Assembly (NCBI RefSeq): GCF_034134805.1
Contig: NZ_CP139419.1
Coordinates: 1,054,001-1,118,000, forward strand
DNA length: 64,000 bases
Direction: 5' to 3'
From: Streptococcus sp. S5
GTDB taxonomy: Bacteria > Bacillota > Bacilli > Lactobacillales > Streptococcaceae
The notes under the pieces are model-generated. The model worked only from the letters and a program-made list of their open reading frames with translations, was not told the DNA's origin and made no database searches. This document shows, one piece after another, positions 7,568 through 16,053 of this stretch (positions within the stretch are counted from its first letter, which is position 1; each line of letters begins with the position of its first letter). A program made the position numbers and the translations under genes.

Positions 7568-8410
7568 ATGAACCATCGAATCGCCATTTTATCTGATATA
7601 CACGGAGATACGACAGCCCTGGAGGCAGTGATTGCGGATGCGCGTGCTCTAGGCACAACGGAATACTGGCTTTTAGGAGACATTTTGCTTCCGGGGCCTG
7701 GAAGAGAGGACCTTTTTGAGTTGCTGGATGAGATTCCGATTACAGCGGCTGTTCGAGGAAATTGGGATGATTGTGTCCTAGAGGCCTTGGATGGCGAGTA
7801 CGGGTTAGAGGATCCGCAGGAGATCCAACTTCTTCGCCTCACTCAGTACCTCATGGAAGGACTAGATCCTAAGCGGATCGATTGGTTTCGTTCGCTTCCA
7901 TTGGTAGAGAAGAAGGAGGTCAATGGTATTCGTTTTTCACTGACCCACAACTTGCCAGAAAAGAATTATGGTGGAGACTTGCGTCCAGCAAATGTGACGG
8001 AGAACTTTGACCAATTGCTGGATGACCAGACGGATATGGCGATCTACGGTCATGTTCACAAGCAGTTGCTTCGCTATGGCAGTCAGGGCCAGCAGATTCT
8101 TAATCCAGGGACTATTGGCATGCCATATTTCGACTGGGAACCAATTCAAAACCACAGGGCCCAGTATACTCTGATCGATGTCGAAGAAGATGGGGTGACC
8201 AACCTGCAATTCCGGAAGGTAGCCTATGACTATGAAGCAGAGCTCCAAGATGCCAAGGACAAGGGCCTTCCCTTTATTGAGATGTACGAAGAATTGAGAC
8301 ACGAGGATAACTATCGAGGCCATAACATCGAGCTCCTAACTAGCTTAATTGAGAAATACGGTTATGGCAAAGAAGTAGCTACCTATTTCAATCTTTCCAA
8401 TGAATCATAG
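7568..8410 (+). CDS. Calcineurin-like metallophosphoesterase
   Basis: Soluble phosphoesterase of 280 residues with a dinuclear metal site. Motifs: D10-I-H12 (SDIHGD), G37-D38, G64-N65-W66-D67 in place of GNHD, THNLPEKNYGG in the middle and GHVHKQ near residue 160. This pattern fits the YfcE/serine-threonine phosphatase branch; the natural substrate (cyclic nucleotide, phosphoprotein or other) is not known. The frame is open from 7478, but ATG 7568 is chosen because AAAGGAG precedes it and the DIHGD motif then starts at the usual distance from the N-terminus. It is followed by a strong terminator. Confidence 0.88.
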   Translation: MNHRIAILSDIHGDTTALEAVIADARALGTTEYWLLGDILLPGPGREDLFELLDEIPITAAVRGNWDDCVLEALDGEYGLEDPQEIQLLRLTQYLMEGLDPKRIDWFRSLPLVEKKEVNGIRFSLTHNLPEKNYGGDLRPANVTENFDQLLDDQTDMAIYGHVHKQLLRYGSQGQQILNPGTIGMPYFDWEPIQNHRAQYTLIDVEEDGVTNLQFRKVAYDYEAELQDAKDKGLPFIEMYEELRHEDNYRGHNIELLTSLIEKYGYGKEVATYFNLSNES

Positions 8411-8436
8411 ATAGATCTCTTGTGTATTCAACTTAT

Positions 8437-8476
8437 AAAAAAGAAGCGGATCTTCAAAATGTCCGCTTCTTTTTTC
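8437..8476 (+). terminator. Strong terminator after phosphoesterase
   Basis: AAAAAAGAAGCGGA pairs with TCCGCTTCTTTTTT around an 11-nt loop. Works in both orientations because of the flanking A and T runs. Confidence 0.9.
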
Positions 8477-8517
8477 ACAATCTTAGGCTGTAAAACCCTG
8501 CAAGCTCTTTCATTTTG

Positions 8518-8526
8518 TGTTAAAAT
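8518..8526 (+). promoter_or_regulatory. Extended -10 of nitroreductase gene
   Basis: TGT-TAAAAT, 32 bp before the ATG. No clear -35 is visible. Confidence 0.5.
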
Positions 8527-8558
8527 AGAGGTAACAGAAATAGAAAAGGAAGAAGCTT

Positions 8559-9164
8559 ATGAAATTTCTAGAGCTCAATAAAAAACGCCATGCGATCAAG
8601 CATTTCACTGATCAACCGGTCGATCCAAAGGATGTACGGACTGCCATTGAGATCGCCACCTTGGCCCCTAGCGCCCACAATAGCCAGCCTTGGAAATTTG
8701 TGGTCGTTCGTCAAAAAAATGCTGAATTGGCAAAATTAGCCTATGGTGCAAACTATGACCAAGTCATGGAAGCACCTGTGACCATCGCCCTCTTTACAGA
8801 TACTGATTTGCAAAAACGGGCTCGCAAGATTGCGCGTGTCGGTGGAGTGAAAAACTTCACAGACGAGCAGTTGCAATACTTTATGCAAAATCTTCCTGCT
8901 GAATTTGCGCGCTATGATGCCCAACAAACAAGTGATTACTTGGCTTTGAATGCCGGTCTTGTGGCCATGAACTTGGTACTTGCTTTGACGGACCAAGGCA
9001 TTGGAACCAATATTATCTTGGGATTTGATAAATCAAAAATCAATGAAGTATTGGACATCGAAGAGCGTTTCCGTCCGGAAGTCTTGATTACGGTTGGTTA
9101 TGCGGCTGAAAAAGTAGAGCCAAGCTATCGCTTACCAGTGGACGAAATCATTGACAAACGCTAA
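8559..9164 (+). CDS. Nitroreductase-family flavoprotein
   Basis: FMN-dependent NAD(P)H oxidoreductase of 201 residues. The N-terminal signature (RHAIKHF at 10-16, then TLAPSAHNSQPWKFVVV) contains the FMN-binding residues, and GLVAMNLVLALTDQGIGTN is the dimer helix typical of the family. Members reduce quinones, flavins or nitro compounds; the physiological substrate is unknown. RBS AAAGGAAGAAG precedes the ATG. PepV follows after 34 bp with its own strong RBS, and the two are probably co-transcribed up to the terminator at 10611. Confidence 0.92.
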   Translation: MKFLELNKKRHAIKHFTDQPVDPKDVRTAIEIATLAPSAHNSQPWKFVVVRQKNAELAKLAYGANYDQVMEAPVTIALFTDTDLQKRARKIARVGGVKNFTDEQLQYFMQNLPAEFARYDAQQTSDYLALNAGLVAMNLVLALTDQGIGTNIILGFDKSKINEVLDIEERFRPEVLITVGYAAEKVEPSYRLPVDEIIDKR

Positions 9165-9198
9165 GCCAATTAGCAATAAGAAGATTGAGGAGGAATTC

Positions 9199-10605
9199 AT
9201 GACAACAGTTGACTTTAAAGCAGAAGTAGAAAAACGTCGCGATGAGATGATGGCTGACCTATACAGCCTCTTGGAAATCAATTCTGAACGCGATGACAGC
9301 AAGGCAGATGCAGAGCATCCTTTTGGACCTGGTCCTGTAAAAGCTATTGAAAAATTCTTGGAAATTGCCAAACGTGATGGCTATGAAACCAAGAATGTCG
9401 ACAATTATGCCGGTCACTTTACTTTTGGTGAAGGAGAAGAAGAGCTTGGGATCTTTGCCCATATGGACGTCGTGCCTGCAGGTAGTGGCTGGAAGACAGA
9501 TCCATATAAACCAGAAATTATCGATGGCAAGCTCTATGCGCGTGGTTCGTCTGATGATAAAGGGCCTACAATGGCCTGCTACTATGGTTTGAAGATCATT
9601 AAAGACCTAGGACTCCCTGTTTCTAAGCGCGTGCGCTTTGTTGTCGGTACGGATGAAGAATCAGGATGGGGCGACATGGATTACTATTTCAAACATGTCG
9701 GACTTCCTGAGCCAGATTTTGGCTTCTCACCAGATGCGGAATTCCCAATCATCAATGGGGAAAAAGGAAACATCACTGAGTACCTTCATTTTGGAAATGA
9801 CAACACAGGAAGTGCCCATCTTCATAGCTTTACAGGTGGCCTTCGTGAAAACATGGTACCAGAGTCAGCGACTGCAGTCGTTTCTGGACAACTACCAGAT
9901 CTTGCTGGCCTCTTAGATGCCTTTGCTAAGGAACACCAGCTTCAGTATGAAATCTCAACTGTTGATGAAGAAACCTATACCGTTACGATTGTTGGGAAAT
10001 CTGCTCACGGATCAACCCCTGAAGATGGAATTAATGGTGCGACCTACTTGGCTCTCTTGTTGAACCAATTTGATTTTGGTGGTGCTGCTAAGGCTTACCT
10101 TCATGTGACAGCTTCACTTCTTCACGAAGATTTTGCCGGTGAAAAATTAGGAATTGCCCATACAGATGCGAAAATGGGACCATTGAGCATGAATGCAGGT
10201 GTCTTCCATTTTGATGAAAGCCAAGCAGACAACACTATTGCCCTCAATATCCGTTACCCTCAAGGTACAGATCCTGAAACCATCAAATCCACCCTTGAAA
10301 AGATCGAAGGAGTGGCTACAGTAAGCTTGTCAGCCCACGGTCACACACCTCACTATGTTCCGATGGATGATGAATTGGTATCCACCCTCTTGCGTGTTTA
10401 CGAAAAACAAACTGGCCTCAAAGGACATGAACAAGTGATCGGTGGTGGTACCTTTGGTCGCCTCTTGAAACGTGGGGTTGCCTTTGGAGCTATGTTCCCA
10501 GACTATGTCAATACTATGCACCAAGCTAATGAGTTCGCAGATGTTGAAGACCTCTATCGTGCAGCAGCTATTTACGCAGAAGCCATCTATGAACTAATCA
10601 AATAA
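9199..10605 (+). CDS. pepV: Dipeptidase PepV (M20 family)
   Basis: Zinc dipeptidase of 468 residues that releases amino acids from dipeptides, including beta-Ala dipeptides, in the cytoplasm. Catalytic residues match the PepV pattern: H88 and D90 (HMDVVPAG), D120 in DDKGP, E153-E154 (DEESG), D179, and a C-terminal histidine in TMHQANEF. The frame is open from a TTG at 9151 inside the nitroreductase gene, but ATG 9199 is preferred: it has AGGAGG seven bases upstream and gives the expected N-terminus. It supports use of peptides imported by a lactic acid bacterium. Confidence 0.95.
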   Translation: MTTVDFKAEVEKRRDEMMADLYSLLEINSERDDSKADAEHPFGPGPVKAIEKFLEIAKRDGYETKNVDNYAGHFTFGEGEEELGIFAHMDVVPAGSGWKTDPYKPEIIDGKLYARGSSDDKGPTMACYYGLKIIKDLGLPVSKRVRFVVGTDEESGWGDMDYYFKHVGLPEPDFGFSPDAEFPIINGEKGNITEYLHFGNDNTGSAHLHSFTGGLRENMVPESATAVVSGQLPDLAGLLDAFAKEHQLQYEISTVDEETYTVTIVGKSAHGSTPEDGINGATYLALLLNQFDFGGAAKAYLHVTASLLHEDFAGEKLGIAHTDAKMGPLSMNAGVFHFDESQADNTIALNIRYPQGTDPETIKSTLEKIEGVATVSLSAHGHTPHYVPMDDELVSTLLRVYEKQTGLKGHEQVIGGGTFGRLLKRGVAFGAMFPDYVNTMHQANEFADVEDLYRAAAIYAEAIYELIK

Positions 10606-10610
10606 TCCAC

Positions 10611-10641
10611 TACTCGGCCAGTTTTTCTGGCTGAGTTTTTC
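10611..10641 (+). terminator. pepV terminator
   Basis: ACTCGGCCAG pairs with CTGGCTGAGT around TTTTT, then TTTT. Confidence 0.88.
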
Positions 10642-10657
10642 CATAGAAGGAGGACTT

Positions 10658-11242
10658 ATGTCAACGATTGAAAGCATTAAACAAGCCATTATGGCAGATC
10701 CTCAAAATAAAGAATATACGGATAAAGGAATCGAGCCACTCTTTGCAGCTCCAAAGACAGCTCGCATCAATATCATCGGACAAGCTCCAGGGATGAAGAC
10801 GGAAGAAGCTGGTATTTACTGGAAGGATAAGAGTGGTGACCGCCTGCGCGAATGGTTAGGAGTTGACGAAGACACCTTTTATAATTCTGGTTTGTTTGCG
10901 GTCATTCCTATGGACTTTTATTTCCCAGGGCATGGAAAATCTGGTGACCTTCCACCTCGCAAAGGCTTTGCGGAAAAGTGGCACCCTCAACTCCTCAAGG
11001 AGTGTCCGGATATTGAATTGACCCTCTTAATTGGACAATATGCCCAAGCATACTACCTTCATGAAAAGGTTAGTGGCAAGGTAACCGAACGGGTTCACCA
11101 TTTTAAAGATTATTTGCCAACCTATTTTCCACTCGTTCACCCTTCCCCTCGCAATCAAATCTGGATGGCTAAAAATCCTTGGTTTGAGGCAGAAGTGGTC
11201 CCAGAATTGCAAACCTTAGTCCAAGAGATCATTCAAAAATAA
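10658..11242 (+). CDS. Uracil-DNA glycosylase-superfamily protein
   Basis: Soluble protein of 194 residues with the uracil-DNA glycosylase fold. The N-terminal motif IIGQAPGMKTEEAG corresponds to the water-activating loop (GQDPYH/GEAPG type) and the C-terminal VHPSPRN to the HPSP leucine-loop motif. The sequence differs from family-1 Ung, which is usually elsewhere in the genome, so activity on uracil is likely but substrate range is open. The ATG follows AGAAGGAGG. The next two genes start within 13 bp each, forming a three-gene unit ending at the terminator at 12046. Confidence 0.85.
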   Translation: MSTIESIKQAIMADPQNKEYTDKGIEPLFAAPKTARINIIGQAPGMKTEEAGIYWKDKSGDRLREWLGVDEDTFYNSGLFAVIPMDFYFPGHGKSGDLPPRKGFAEKWHPQLLKECPDIELTLLIGQYAQAYYLHEKVSGKVTERVHHFKDYLPTYFPLVHPSPRNQIWMAKNPWFEAEVVPELQTLVQEIIQK

Positions 11243-11254
11243 AGGAGAGCGAAG

Positions 11255-11746
11255 ATGGATCCTTATCAACAAGTTAAAGAAAAATTAGATGAGTTGGGAA
11301 TTTCATTTGATGTGGTGGAACACCCACCTGCATTCACGACGGAGCAAGCGGATTCTTATATTGAAGGCTTAGAAGGTGTCCGGACCAAGACCATGTTTTT
11401 GACCAACAAGAAGAAAACCCAATACTATTTGCTCATCATGGATGACCAGAAGCCATTGGATATGGATGATTTCAAAGAGCAAGTGGAAGCCAACCGGATC
11501 CGCATGGCTTCAGCAGATTCTTTAGCTGAAAAAATGCAATTACCGCCAGGAACGGTTTCTCCATTTGGTTTATTGAACAATGAAGAAAAAGATATTCGAG
11601 TCTATTTCGATAAAGACATTGTGTCAGAGGAGATCATGACCTTTCATCCCAATACCAACGAAAAAACGATCTTTATTAAAACCCAAGACTTGTTCCGATT
11701 TTTAGAGGCTATTGGCTTTCATTATGAAATTCTAACCCTTCCATAA
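11255..11746 (+). CDS. ProX/PrdX-type aminoacyl-tRNA deacylase
   Basis: Stand-alone YbaK/ProRS-associated editing domain of 163 residues. Relatives hydrolyse mischarged tRNA (for example Ala-tRNA-Pro) in trans. Visible family features are the N-terminal EHPPAFTTEQAD, the conserved lysine/threonine region KTMFLTNKKKTQYYLLIMD near 45-65, and the glycine-rich PPGTVSPFGLLNN loop near 95-107 that shapes the pocket. Length is normal. The RBS AAAGGAG is close to the ATG. The exact tRNA specificity cannot be read from sequence. Confidence 0.85.
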   Translation: MDPYQQVKEKLDELGISFDVVEHPPAFTTEQADSYIEGLEGVRTKTMFLTNKKKTQYYLLIMDDQKPLDMDDFKEQVEANRIRMASADSLAEKMQLPPGTVSPFGLLNNEEKDIRVYFDKDIVSEEIMTFHPNTNEKTIFIKTQDLFRFLEAIGFHYEILTLP

Positions 11747-11759
11747 CAAAGGAGAAATC

Positions 11760-12044
11760 ATGAAAGAAATTCCATTTTCAAGCTTTTACCAAGCTTATCA
11801 ACAAGGAGATTTACACGTTCTTGATGTACGCGAGCAGGAGGAATATGATGCCCTTCACTTAGATGGGGTTCGTCTTCTTCCCTTATCTGAGTTAGCAAAT
11901 CGCTACCAGGAATTAGAGAAGGATCATCCCTATTATGTCATCTGCAAGTCAGGGCGACGCTCAGCACGTGCTTGCCAATTTTTGGAAGAGCAAGGCTATG
12001 ATGTGACCAACGTCCAAGGCGGCATGGATGCATTTGAATCCTAA
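11760..12044 (+). CDS. Single-domain rhodanese
   Basis: Rhodanese-like sulfurtransferase of 94 residues. LDVREQEEY (near 21-29) is the conserved first motif and the catalytic loop is C-K-S-G-R-R-S, with the cysteine at about residue 61. Such proteins carry sulfane sulfur on that cysteine, as do PspE and GlpE; partner and physiological role are not evident. It is the last gene of the unit that starts at 10658, with RBS AAAGGAG 6 nt before ATG. Confidence 0.92.
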   Translation: MKEIPFSSFYQAYQQGDLHVLDVREQEEYDALHLDGVRLLPLSELANRYQELEKDHPYYVICKSGRRSARACQFLEEQGYDVTNVQGGMDAFES

Positions 12045-12045
12045 G

Positions 12046-12074
12046 AAACGACCTCTGAAAAGAGGTCGTTTTCT
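12046..12074 (+). terminator. Terminator after rhodanese
   Basis: AACGACCTCT pairs with AGAGGTCGTT around GAAA, followed by TTCTTT. Confidence 0.92.
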
Positions 12075-12146
12075 TTACTAATTTCTAAAAATGAGTAGAA
12101 TTTGTATGTTTTTCAAAAGATATTACAGGGATTTCCCAGTCTTTCA

Positions 12147-12175
12147 TTGAAAATGGTTCAGAAATTTTGTATAAT
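12147..12175 (+). promoter_or_regulatory. Sigma-A promoter of the repeat-rich membrane protein
   Basis: TTGAAA (12147-12152), 17-bp spacer, TATAAT (12170-12175). The ATG lies 34 bp further, after AAGGAG. Confidence 0.8.
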
Positions 12176-12209
12176 ACCCTAGTATAAACAATAGTTAAGG
12201 AGATTCATT

Positions 12210-13385
12210 ATGTCAAAACAAGATTGGCTGGATTATTTCGAAGCCGTAAATGGTCGTTCTGCTAGTGCAGAAGAAATTGCTCAAGCACTGGCTGCAGGAG
12301 AATTTCAAGAAGAAGTAGTGGTTCCAGAAACCCCACAAACCCCAGAATTTGTTGCAGCGCCAACTGCCCCTGTTGAAGAACCAGTAGCAGCTCCACAAGA
12401 CCCAGAATTTGTTACAGCGCCAACTGCCCCTGTGGAAGAACCAGTTGCTGCTCCACAAGCCCCAGAGTTTGTTGCAGCGCCAGCAGCTCCTCAAGCCCCA
12501 GAGTTTGTCGCAGCACCAACTGCCCCAACAGAAGAACCAGTCGCAGCTCCACAAGCTCCAGAGTTTGTCGCAGCGCCAGCTGCTCCTGCAGAAGAACCAG
12601 TTGCAGCTCCAGTTCAAGAACCGGCCCCTCAAGCAGCTCCAGCGAATGGACCTGCTTTCCAACAAGCTCCACAACAAACCTACCAACAACCTACACAAGC
12701 AGCTTATCAACAGGCTCCTTACCAAGGTCAACCAGGACAACCTTATCCTGGCCAACCAAGTCAATTTGGTGTAGCCGTTGGTGGTTACTGGAATTGGTTC
12801 CTTTCAGCTTTGAAACGTCCAACAGCTGTAGAAAATCCAAAAGCTCTTAACGGAATTTTACAGTATGTCTTAACTGCCTTTGTCTTGACCTTGGGCACTT
12901 TCTTCACAGCTAGTGGATTTACAGGTGGTTATGGAATGGATTTCCGTGCCTTTATGTTGACATTGATTTCCCTATTCTTTAGCCTTTACGCCTTCCAAGT
13001 AGCTGGATTCTTTGTTCGTCGTGTGGTTCTTCAAGATAAGGAATACAGTTACGGTCGTTCATTTGAAGAGTTTGGACGTTTGTCTGTTTACACTTTGCCA
13101 CTTGCCCTTCTTGCTTTCTTAGTAGGTCTTGTAAAAGTTTATGAATTTTATGGCTTTGTAAACTTCCTTATTTTCTTCTTGTTCTTTGTTGGAACATGCT
13201 ATGTCGTTCATCAAGGATTGAACAAGACAAGCTTTAAAGCAGATAAATTCTTGCTTCTAGTAGCATCATCTGTTGTCTTGCTTCTCATTGCCATCTTTGT
13301 CATTTATGTGAATGCTCGTATTTTAGAACAAGTAGCCGTAGGATTTATTCCTAGTGCTCCAAATTTCTCTAACTTTGGATTCTAA
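12210..13385 (+). CDS. Membrane protein with helical N-module, Pro/Ala repeats and Yip1-like TM domain
   Basis: Encodes 391 residues in three parts. Residues 1-35 form a short helical module, WLDYFEAVNGRSASAEEI, which also occurs twice in the next gene. Residues 40-150 are low-complexity PEFVAAP/EEPVAAP repeats, then a Gln/Pro/Tyr-rich stretch. Residues 190-391 hold about five membrane spans resembling the DUF6574/Yip1-like domain, which in relatives usually follows a zinc ribbon. There is no signal peptide, so the N-terminal part is probably cytoplasmic. Function unknown; its neighbour is TcaA-like, suggesting an envelope role. Read with TTGAAA/TATAAT promoter and AAGGAG RBS. Confidence 0.8.
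   Translation: MSKQDWLDYFEAVNGRSASAEEIAQALAAGEFQEEVVVPETPQTPEFVAAPTAPVEEPVAAPQDPEFVTAPTAPVEEPVAAPQAPEFVAAPAAPQAPEFVAAPTAPTEEPVAAPQAPEFVAAPAAPAEEPVAAPVQEPAPQAAPANGPAFQQAPQQTYQQPTQAAYQQAPYQGQPGQPYPGQPSQFGVAVGGYWNWFLSALKRPTAVENPKALNGILQYVLTAFVLTLGTFFTASGFTGGYGMDFRAFMLTLISLFFSLYAFQVAGFFVRRVVLQDKEYSYGRSFEEFGRLSVYTLPLALLAFLVGLVKVYEFYGFVNFLIFFLFFVGTCYVVHQGLNKTSFKADKFLLLVASSVVLLLIAIFVIYVNARILEQVAVGFIPSAPNFSNFGF
12342..12617 (+). repeat. In-gene 60-bp repeats encoding PEFVAAP units
   Basis: Copies of CCAGARTTTGT begin at 12342, 12402, 12462, 12498 and 12558. Spacing is 60, 60, 36 and 60 bp, so the third unit is short. All spacings are multiples of three, so repeat number can change without breaking the frame. 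Confidence 0.9.
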
Positions 13386-13399
13386 CAATATCACAAAAC

Positions 13400-13428
13400 G
13401 GAAGGTGGGGGAACCCACTTTCCCTATT
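13400..13428 (+). terminator. Hairpin between the two module-bearing genes
   Basis: GGAAGGTGGG pairs with CCCACTTTCC (one G-T pair) around GGAA, then CTATTTT. A TATAAT (13430-13435) follows directly and could serve as a -10 for the next gene, so expression of the two genes may be partly separate. Confidence 0.7.
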
Positions 13429-13451
13429 TTATAATGAGGGAGAAGAGATCC

Positions 13452-15236
13452 ATGCAAAAGAAATGGGTTGAATTATTTGAAAAAGTGATTGGTCGCAAAC
13501 CGTCACCAGAAGAGTTTATGGCTGGGAAAGCCTGTGGATTTGATTTAAAACAAATTCAGTCTATCGCAGGCAATGCTCCAGAAGAAGTAGCTCCTGTAGA
13601 GGAACCGGTGCTTGAACCAGTTGAAGAAGTGAAGAATGTCGATCCTCTTCTAGCAGCTCGTCAGGCTTGGTTGCAACATTTTGAAGAAACCTATGGGCGC
13701 AAGCCAAGTGCAGAAGAATTTACCGCGGCTAAAAGTCAAAACTTTGAGTTTTTTGTAGGACCTGTGCCTGAAGCAGAATTTGTAACCCCAGATGCAACTG
13801 AAGAAACACAGGAATATGTCCCTCAACAGCAAACTCAAGAGTATACGGCTCCACTTGCCGCTGAGCAAACGCAGGTCTTTGCTGGTCCAAATGTTACAGA
13901 AGCAGGCCCAGCTCAGAAAAAACAAAAGGCCCCTAAAACGAAGGGTGAAAAGAAACTTTCCAAGAAGAAAATTGGGATTATTTCTGCTATTGCAGTCCTT
14001 GTGATCGCTTTGGTAGCAGCCTTCTTTTACTTCCAGTCAACAACGCGTGTCGAAGTGACTGCAGATAAATTTATTAAGGCAGTGGACACCAAGGATTATC
14101 GCGAAGCAGCAGATCTGCTTTCAACCGATAACGATAAATGGACAAAGGATGAAGCCGAAAGCTTTATTACCAGCATGGAAGATCAAGGGATTGATATCGG
14201 TACAGAGTTGAACAAGATCATCGATAATGGTGGAGAAGGCAGCTATACGGATAAATCTGGAAACAAGATCTTTGGTTTGGAAAAGGCGGACAAGAAATTT
14301 GGAATCTTCCAAGAATATCGTGTGGCTAGCTATCCAGTGCAAGTGAAGGTCAAGACTAATTTGGATCAAGCCAAACTTAAAGTGGCTGCCAATAAAACGG
14401 TGACCTTGAAGAAAGATGCAGTGACAGACCTTGGTTCTTTCCATTACAATACAAAAGAAATGGAATTGACTGCTAAAACAGAGGTCGGAAATGTTACTTC
14501 TAAGATCCATCTCAATCCTAAAAAAGCAACCAAGAATAACTTAGAATTGCAGTTGAATTCTGAAAAACGCAATTTAGAAGTTGAGTTTCCAGATGAAGTT
14601 GAAAACCCAACAGATGTGAAGGTTGTGGTTAACGGCAAAGAAGTCGGAACCAGCACGACCTTTGAGGTAGATAGCATCCCTTATCAAGAAATTGAAGTGC
14701 ATGCTGTCTTCAACATGAATGGGGAAACCTATACAACTGAGAAGGCTAAGGTGACGATTGAAGAGGGTGAGAACGATCCGATCGAACTTAAACTAGCCAA
14801 AGATACCCTAAAACGCATCAAGAGTGCACAAGATGCTAAGAAAGAGCAAGCAGCCAAAGAAGAACAAAATCGGACCTTGGCAGAAGAGTTCTTGAAAGAG
14901 TACCGCGACGCAGTCTTTAGCTCCGTTTCAAACCGAAACAACACCTACTCTAAATACTATGACACACAAAGTCAAGCGTACAAGGACATGGTTGAATTCA
15001 CAACTGGTGATGGTGTTCGAAAGGCTAAAATTGACTACTATACTCCAGGAGCATTGGACATTCAAAGTGTCACTGAAGAAAATGGTGTGGTGACGATCAA
15101 GACTTATGAAGACTTTACCGTGCATTATACCGATAGCCATCCAGATTCACAAAACCGCAAGTACAAGACCTACACTTTGAAAAAAGTAGGTGCAAGTTAT
15201 GTGATTACGGATATTGTCGTAACAAAAGAATCATAG
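13452..15236 (+). CDS. TcaA-like envelope protein with two N-terminal helical modules
   Basis: Encodes 594 residues. Two copies of the WxxxFExxxGRKPSxEEF module lie at about 4-25 and 70-95, followed by an acidic linker, a basic stretch and a single membrane span near 172-193 (IGIISAIAVLVIALVAAFFY). The extracellular part resembles TcaA: a helical domain (TADKFIKAVDTKDYREAADLL), two Ig-like domains and a C-terminal NTF2-like domain (EEFLKEYRDAVFSSV to the end). TcaA relatives influence cell-wall antibiotic response in staphylococci and normally start with a zinc ribbon, absent here. ATG 13452 is chosen over 13434 because GGGAG precedes it and 13434 lies in a TATAAT. Confidence 0.8.
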   Translation: MQKKWVELFEKVIGRKPSPEEFMAGKACGFDLKQIQSIAGNAPEEVAPVEEPVLEPVEEVKNVDPLLAARQAWLQHFEETYGRKPSAEEFTAAKSQNFEFFVGPVPEAEFVTPDATEETQEYVPQQQTQEYTAPLAAEQTQVFAGPNVTEAGPAQKKQKAPKTKGEKKLSKKKIGIISAIAVLVIALVAAFFYFQSTTRVEVTADKFIKAVDTKDYREAADLLSTDNDKWTKDEAESFITSMEDQGIDIGTELNKIIDNGGEGSYTDKSGNKIFGLEKADKKFGIFQEYRVASYPVQVKVKTNLDQAKLKVAANKTVTLKKDAVTDLGSFHYNTKEMELTAKTEVGNVTSKIHLNPKKATKNNLELQLNSEKRNLEVEFPDEVENPTDVKVVVNGKEVGTSTTFEVDSIPYQEIEVHAVFNMNGETYTTEKAKVTIEEGENDPIELKLAKDTLKRIKSAQDAKKEQAAKEEQNRTLAEEFLKEYRDAVFSSVSNRNNTYSKYYDTQSQAYKDMVEFTTGDGVRKAKIDYYTPGALDIQSVTEENGVVTIKTYEDFTVHYTDSHPDSQNRKYKTYTLKKVGASYVITDIVVTKES

Positions 15237-15246
15237 GAGATTCCTC

Positions 15247-16026
15247 ATGAAAGCAAGATTTTCCAAATTAACTTTGGTGACAGTTGCCTTGTTAACCTTG
15301 ACAGCTTGCTCCCAATCTCAATCCACTAGTTCTAAATCTTCTGCAAGAGAAGAAACTAAACAAACGCAGACTAAGTCTTCCAAAGGAACGTCTTCTGCAA
15401 AGGATACGTCAAAAGAAACTGGCAAAGAAGAGTCGTCAAAAGCTGGTAAGTCAGATGTGAAAGTGGATTCTGGTGTCAGCTATAATGGTTCCTACTATAG
15501 TGTCAAAGGGAAATATGGTGAGGTCATGATCGCCAACAAACATTATCCCTTGTCGCCTGACTTTAACCCAGGTGAAGATCCTGAAGCTGTTTCAGCCCTT
15601 CATGAATTGATCGCAGCCATGCAGGCAGAAGGTTATCCGATCAGTGACCAATATAGTGGTTTTCGTAGCTACGATACCCAAGTTGGCCTCTATCAAAACT
15701 ATGTCAATCAAGATGGTCAGGAGGCAGCAGATCGTTATTCCGCAAGACCGGGTTATAGTGAACACCAAACTGGTTTGACCTTTGATTTGATCGATACCAG
15801 TGGTAATTTGGTAACTGAACCTGGACCAAGTAAGTGGTTGCTCAAGAACGCCGCTAAATATGGCTTTGTGGTTCGCTACCAAGAAGGAAAAGAAAAAGTG
15901 ACAGGCTACATGCCAGAGAGCTGGCATCTCCGCTATATCGGAAAAGAAGCACAAGATATCGCTGACTCAGGTTTGAGTCTGGAAGAATACTATGGCTTCA
16001 CCGGTGGCGATTACGTTGATAAATAA
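15247..16026 (+). CDS. ldcB: LdcB/DacB-type L,D-carboxypeptidase lipoprotein
   Basis: Peptidoglycan peptidase of 259 residues that trims tetrapeptide stems, of the VanY/LdcB M15B family. It begins with a lipoprotein signal: basic MKAR, hydrophobic core and lipobox LTAC with C21. A Ser/Thr/Lys-rich linker follows to about residue 75. The zinc site is readable: H173 and D180 in SEHQTGLTFD and H227 in ESWHLRYI, the standard SxHxxGxxxD and WHxR motifs. It follows the TcaA-like gene by 10 bp with RBS AGGAG, so the two are an operon acting on the cell envelope. Confidence 0.9.
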   Translation: MKARFSKLTLVTVALLTLTACSQSQSTSSKSSAREETKQTQTKSSKGTSSAKDTSKETGKEESSKAGKSDVKVDSGVSYNGSYYSVKGKYGEVMIANKHYPLSPDFNPGEDPEAVSALHELIAAMQAEGYPISDQYSGFRSYDTQVGLYQNYVNQDGQEAADRYSARPGYSEHQTGLTFDLIDTSGNLVTEPGPSKWLLKNAAKYGFVVRYQEGKEKVTGYMPESWHLRYIGKEAQDIADSGLSLEEYYGFTGGDYVDK

Positions 16027-16029
16027 AAA

Positions 16030-16053
16030 AGGTTGGGATTGACATCCCAACCT
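16030..16053 (+). terminator. ldcB terminator, left palindrome of the structured segment
   Basis: AGGTTGGGAT pairs with ATCCCAACCT around TGAC. The upstream A-run makes it a terminator for minus-strand transcripts too. The same stem recurs at 16477-16500. Confidence 0.75.

Noticed and set aside
12342..12617. CRISPR-like regular repeats
   Set aside because: Units are contiguous in-frame coding repeats with no unique spacers and no cas genes nearby.
12213..12764. 183-codon minus-strand frame rich in Trp, Cys and Ser opposite the Pro/Ala repeats
   Set aside because: A by-product of the GC-rich repeat units; the plus-strand gene has promoter, RBS and a membrane domain.
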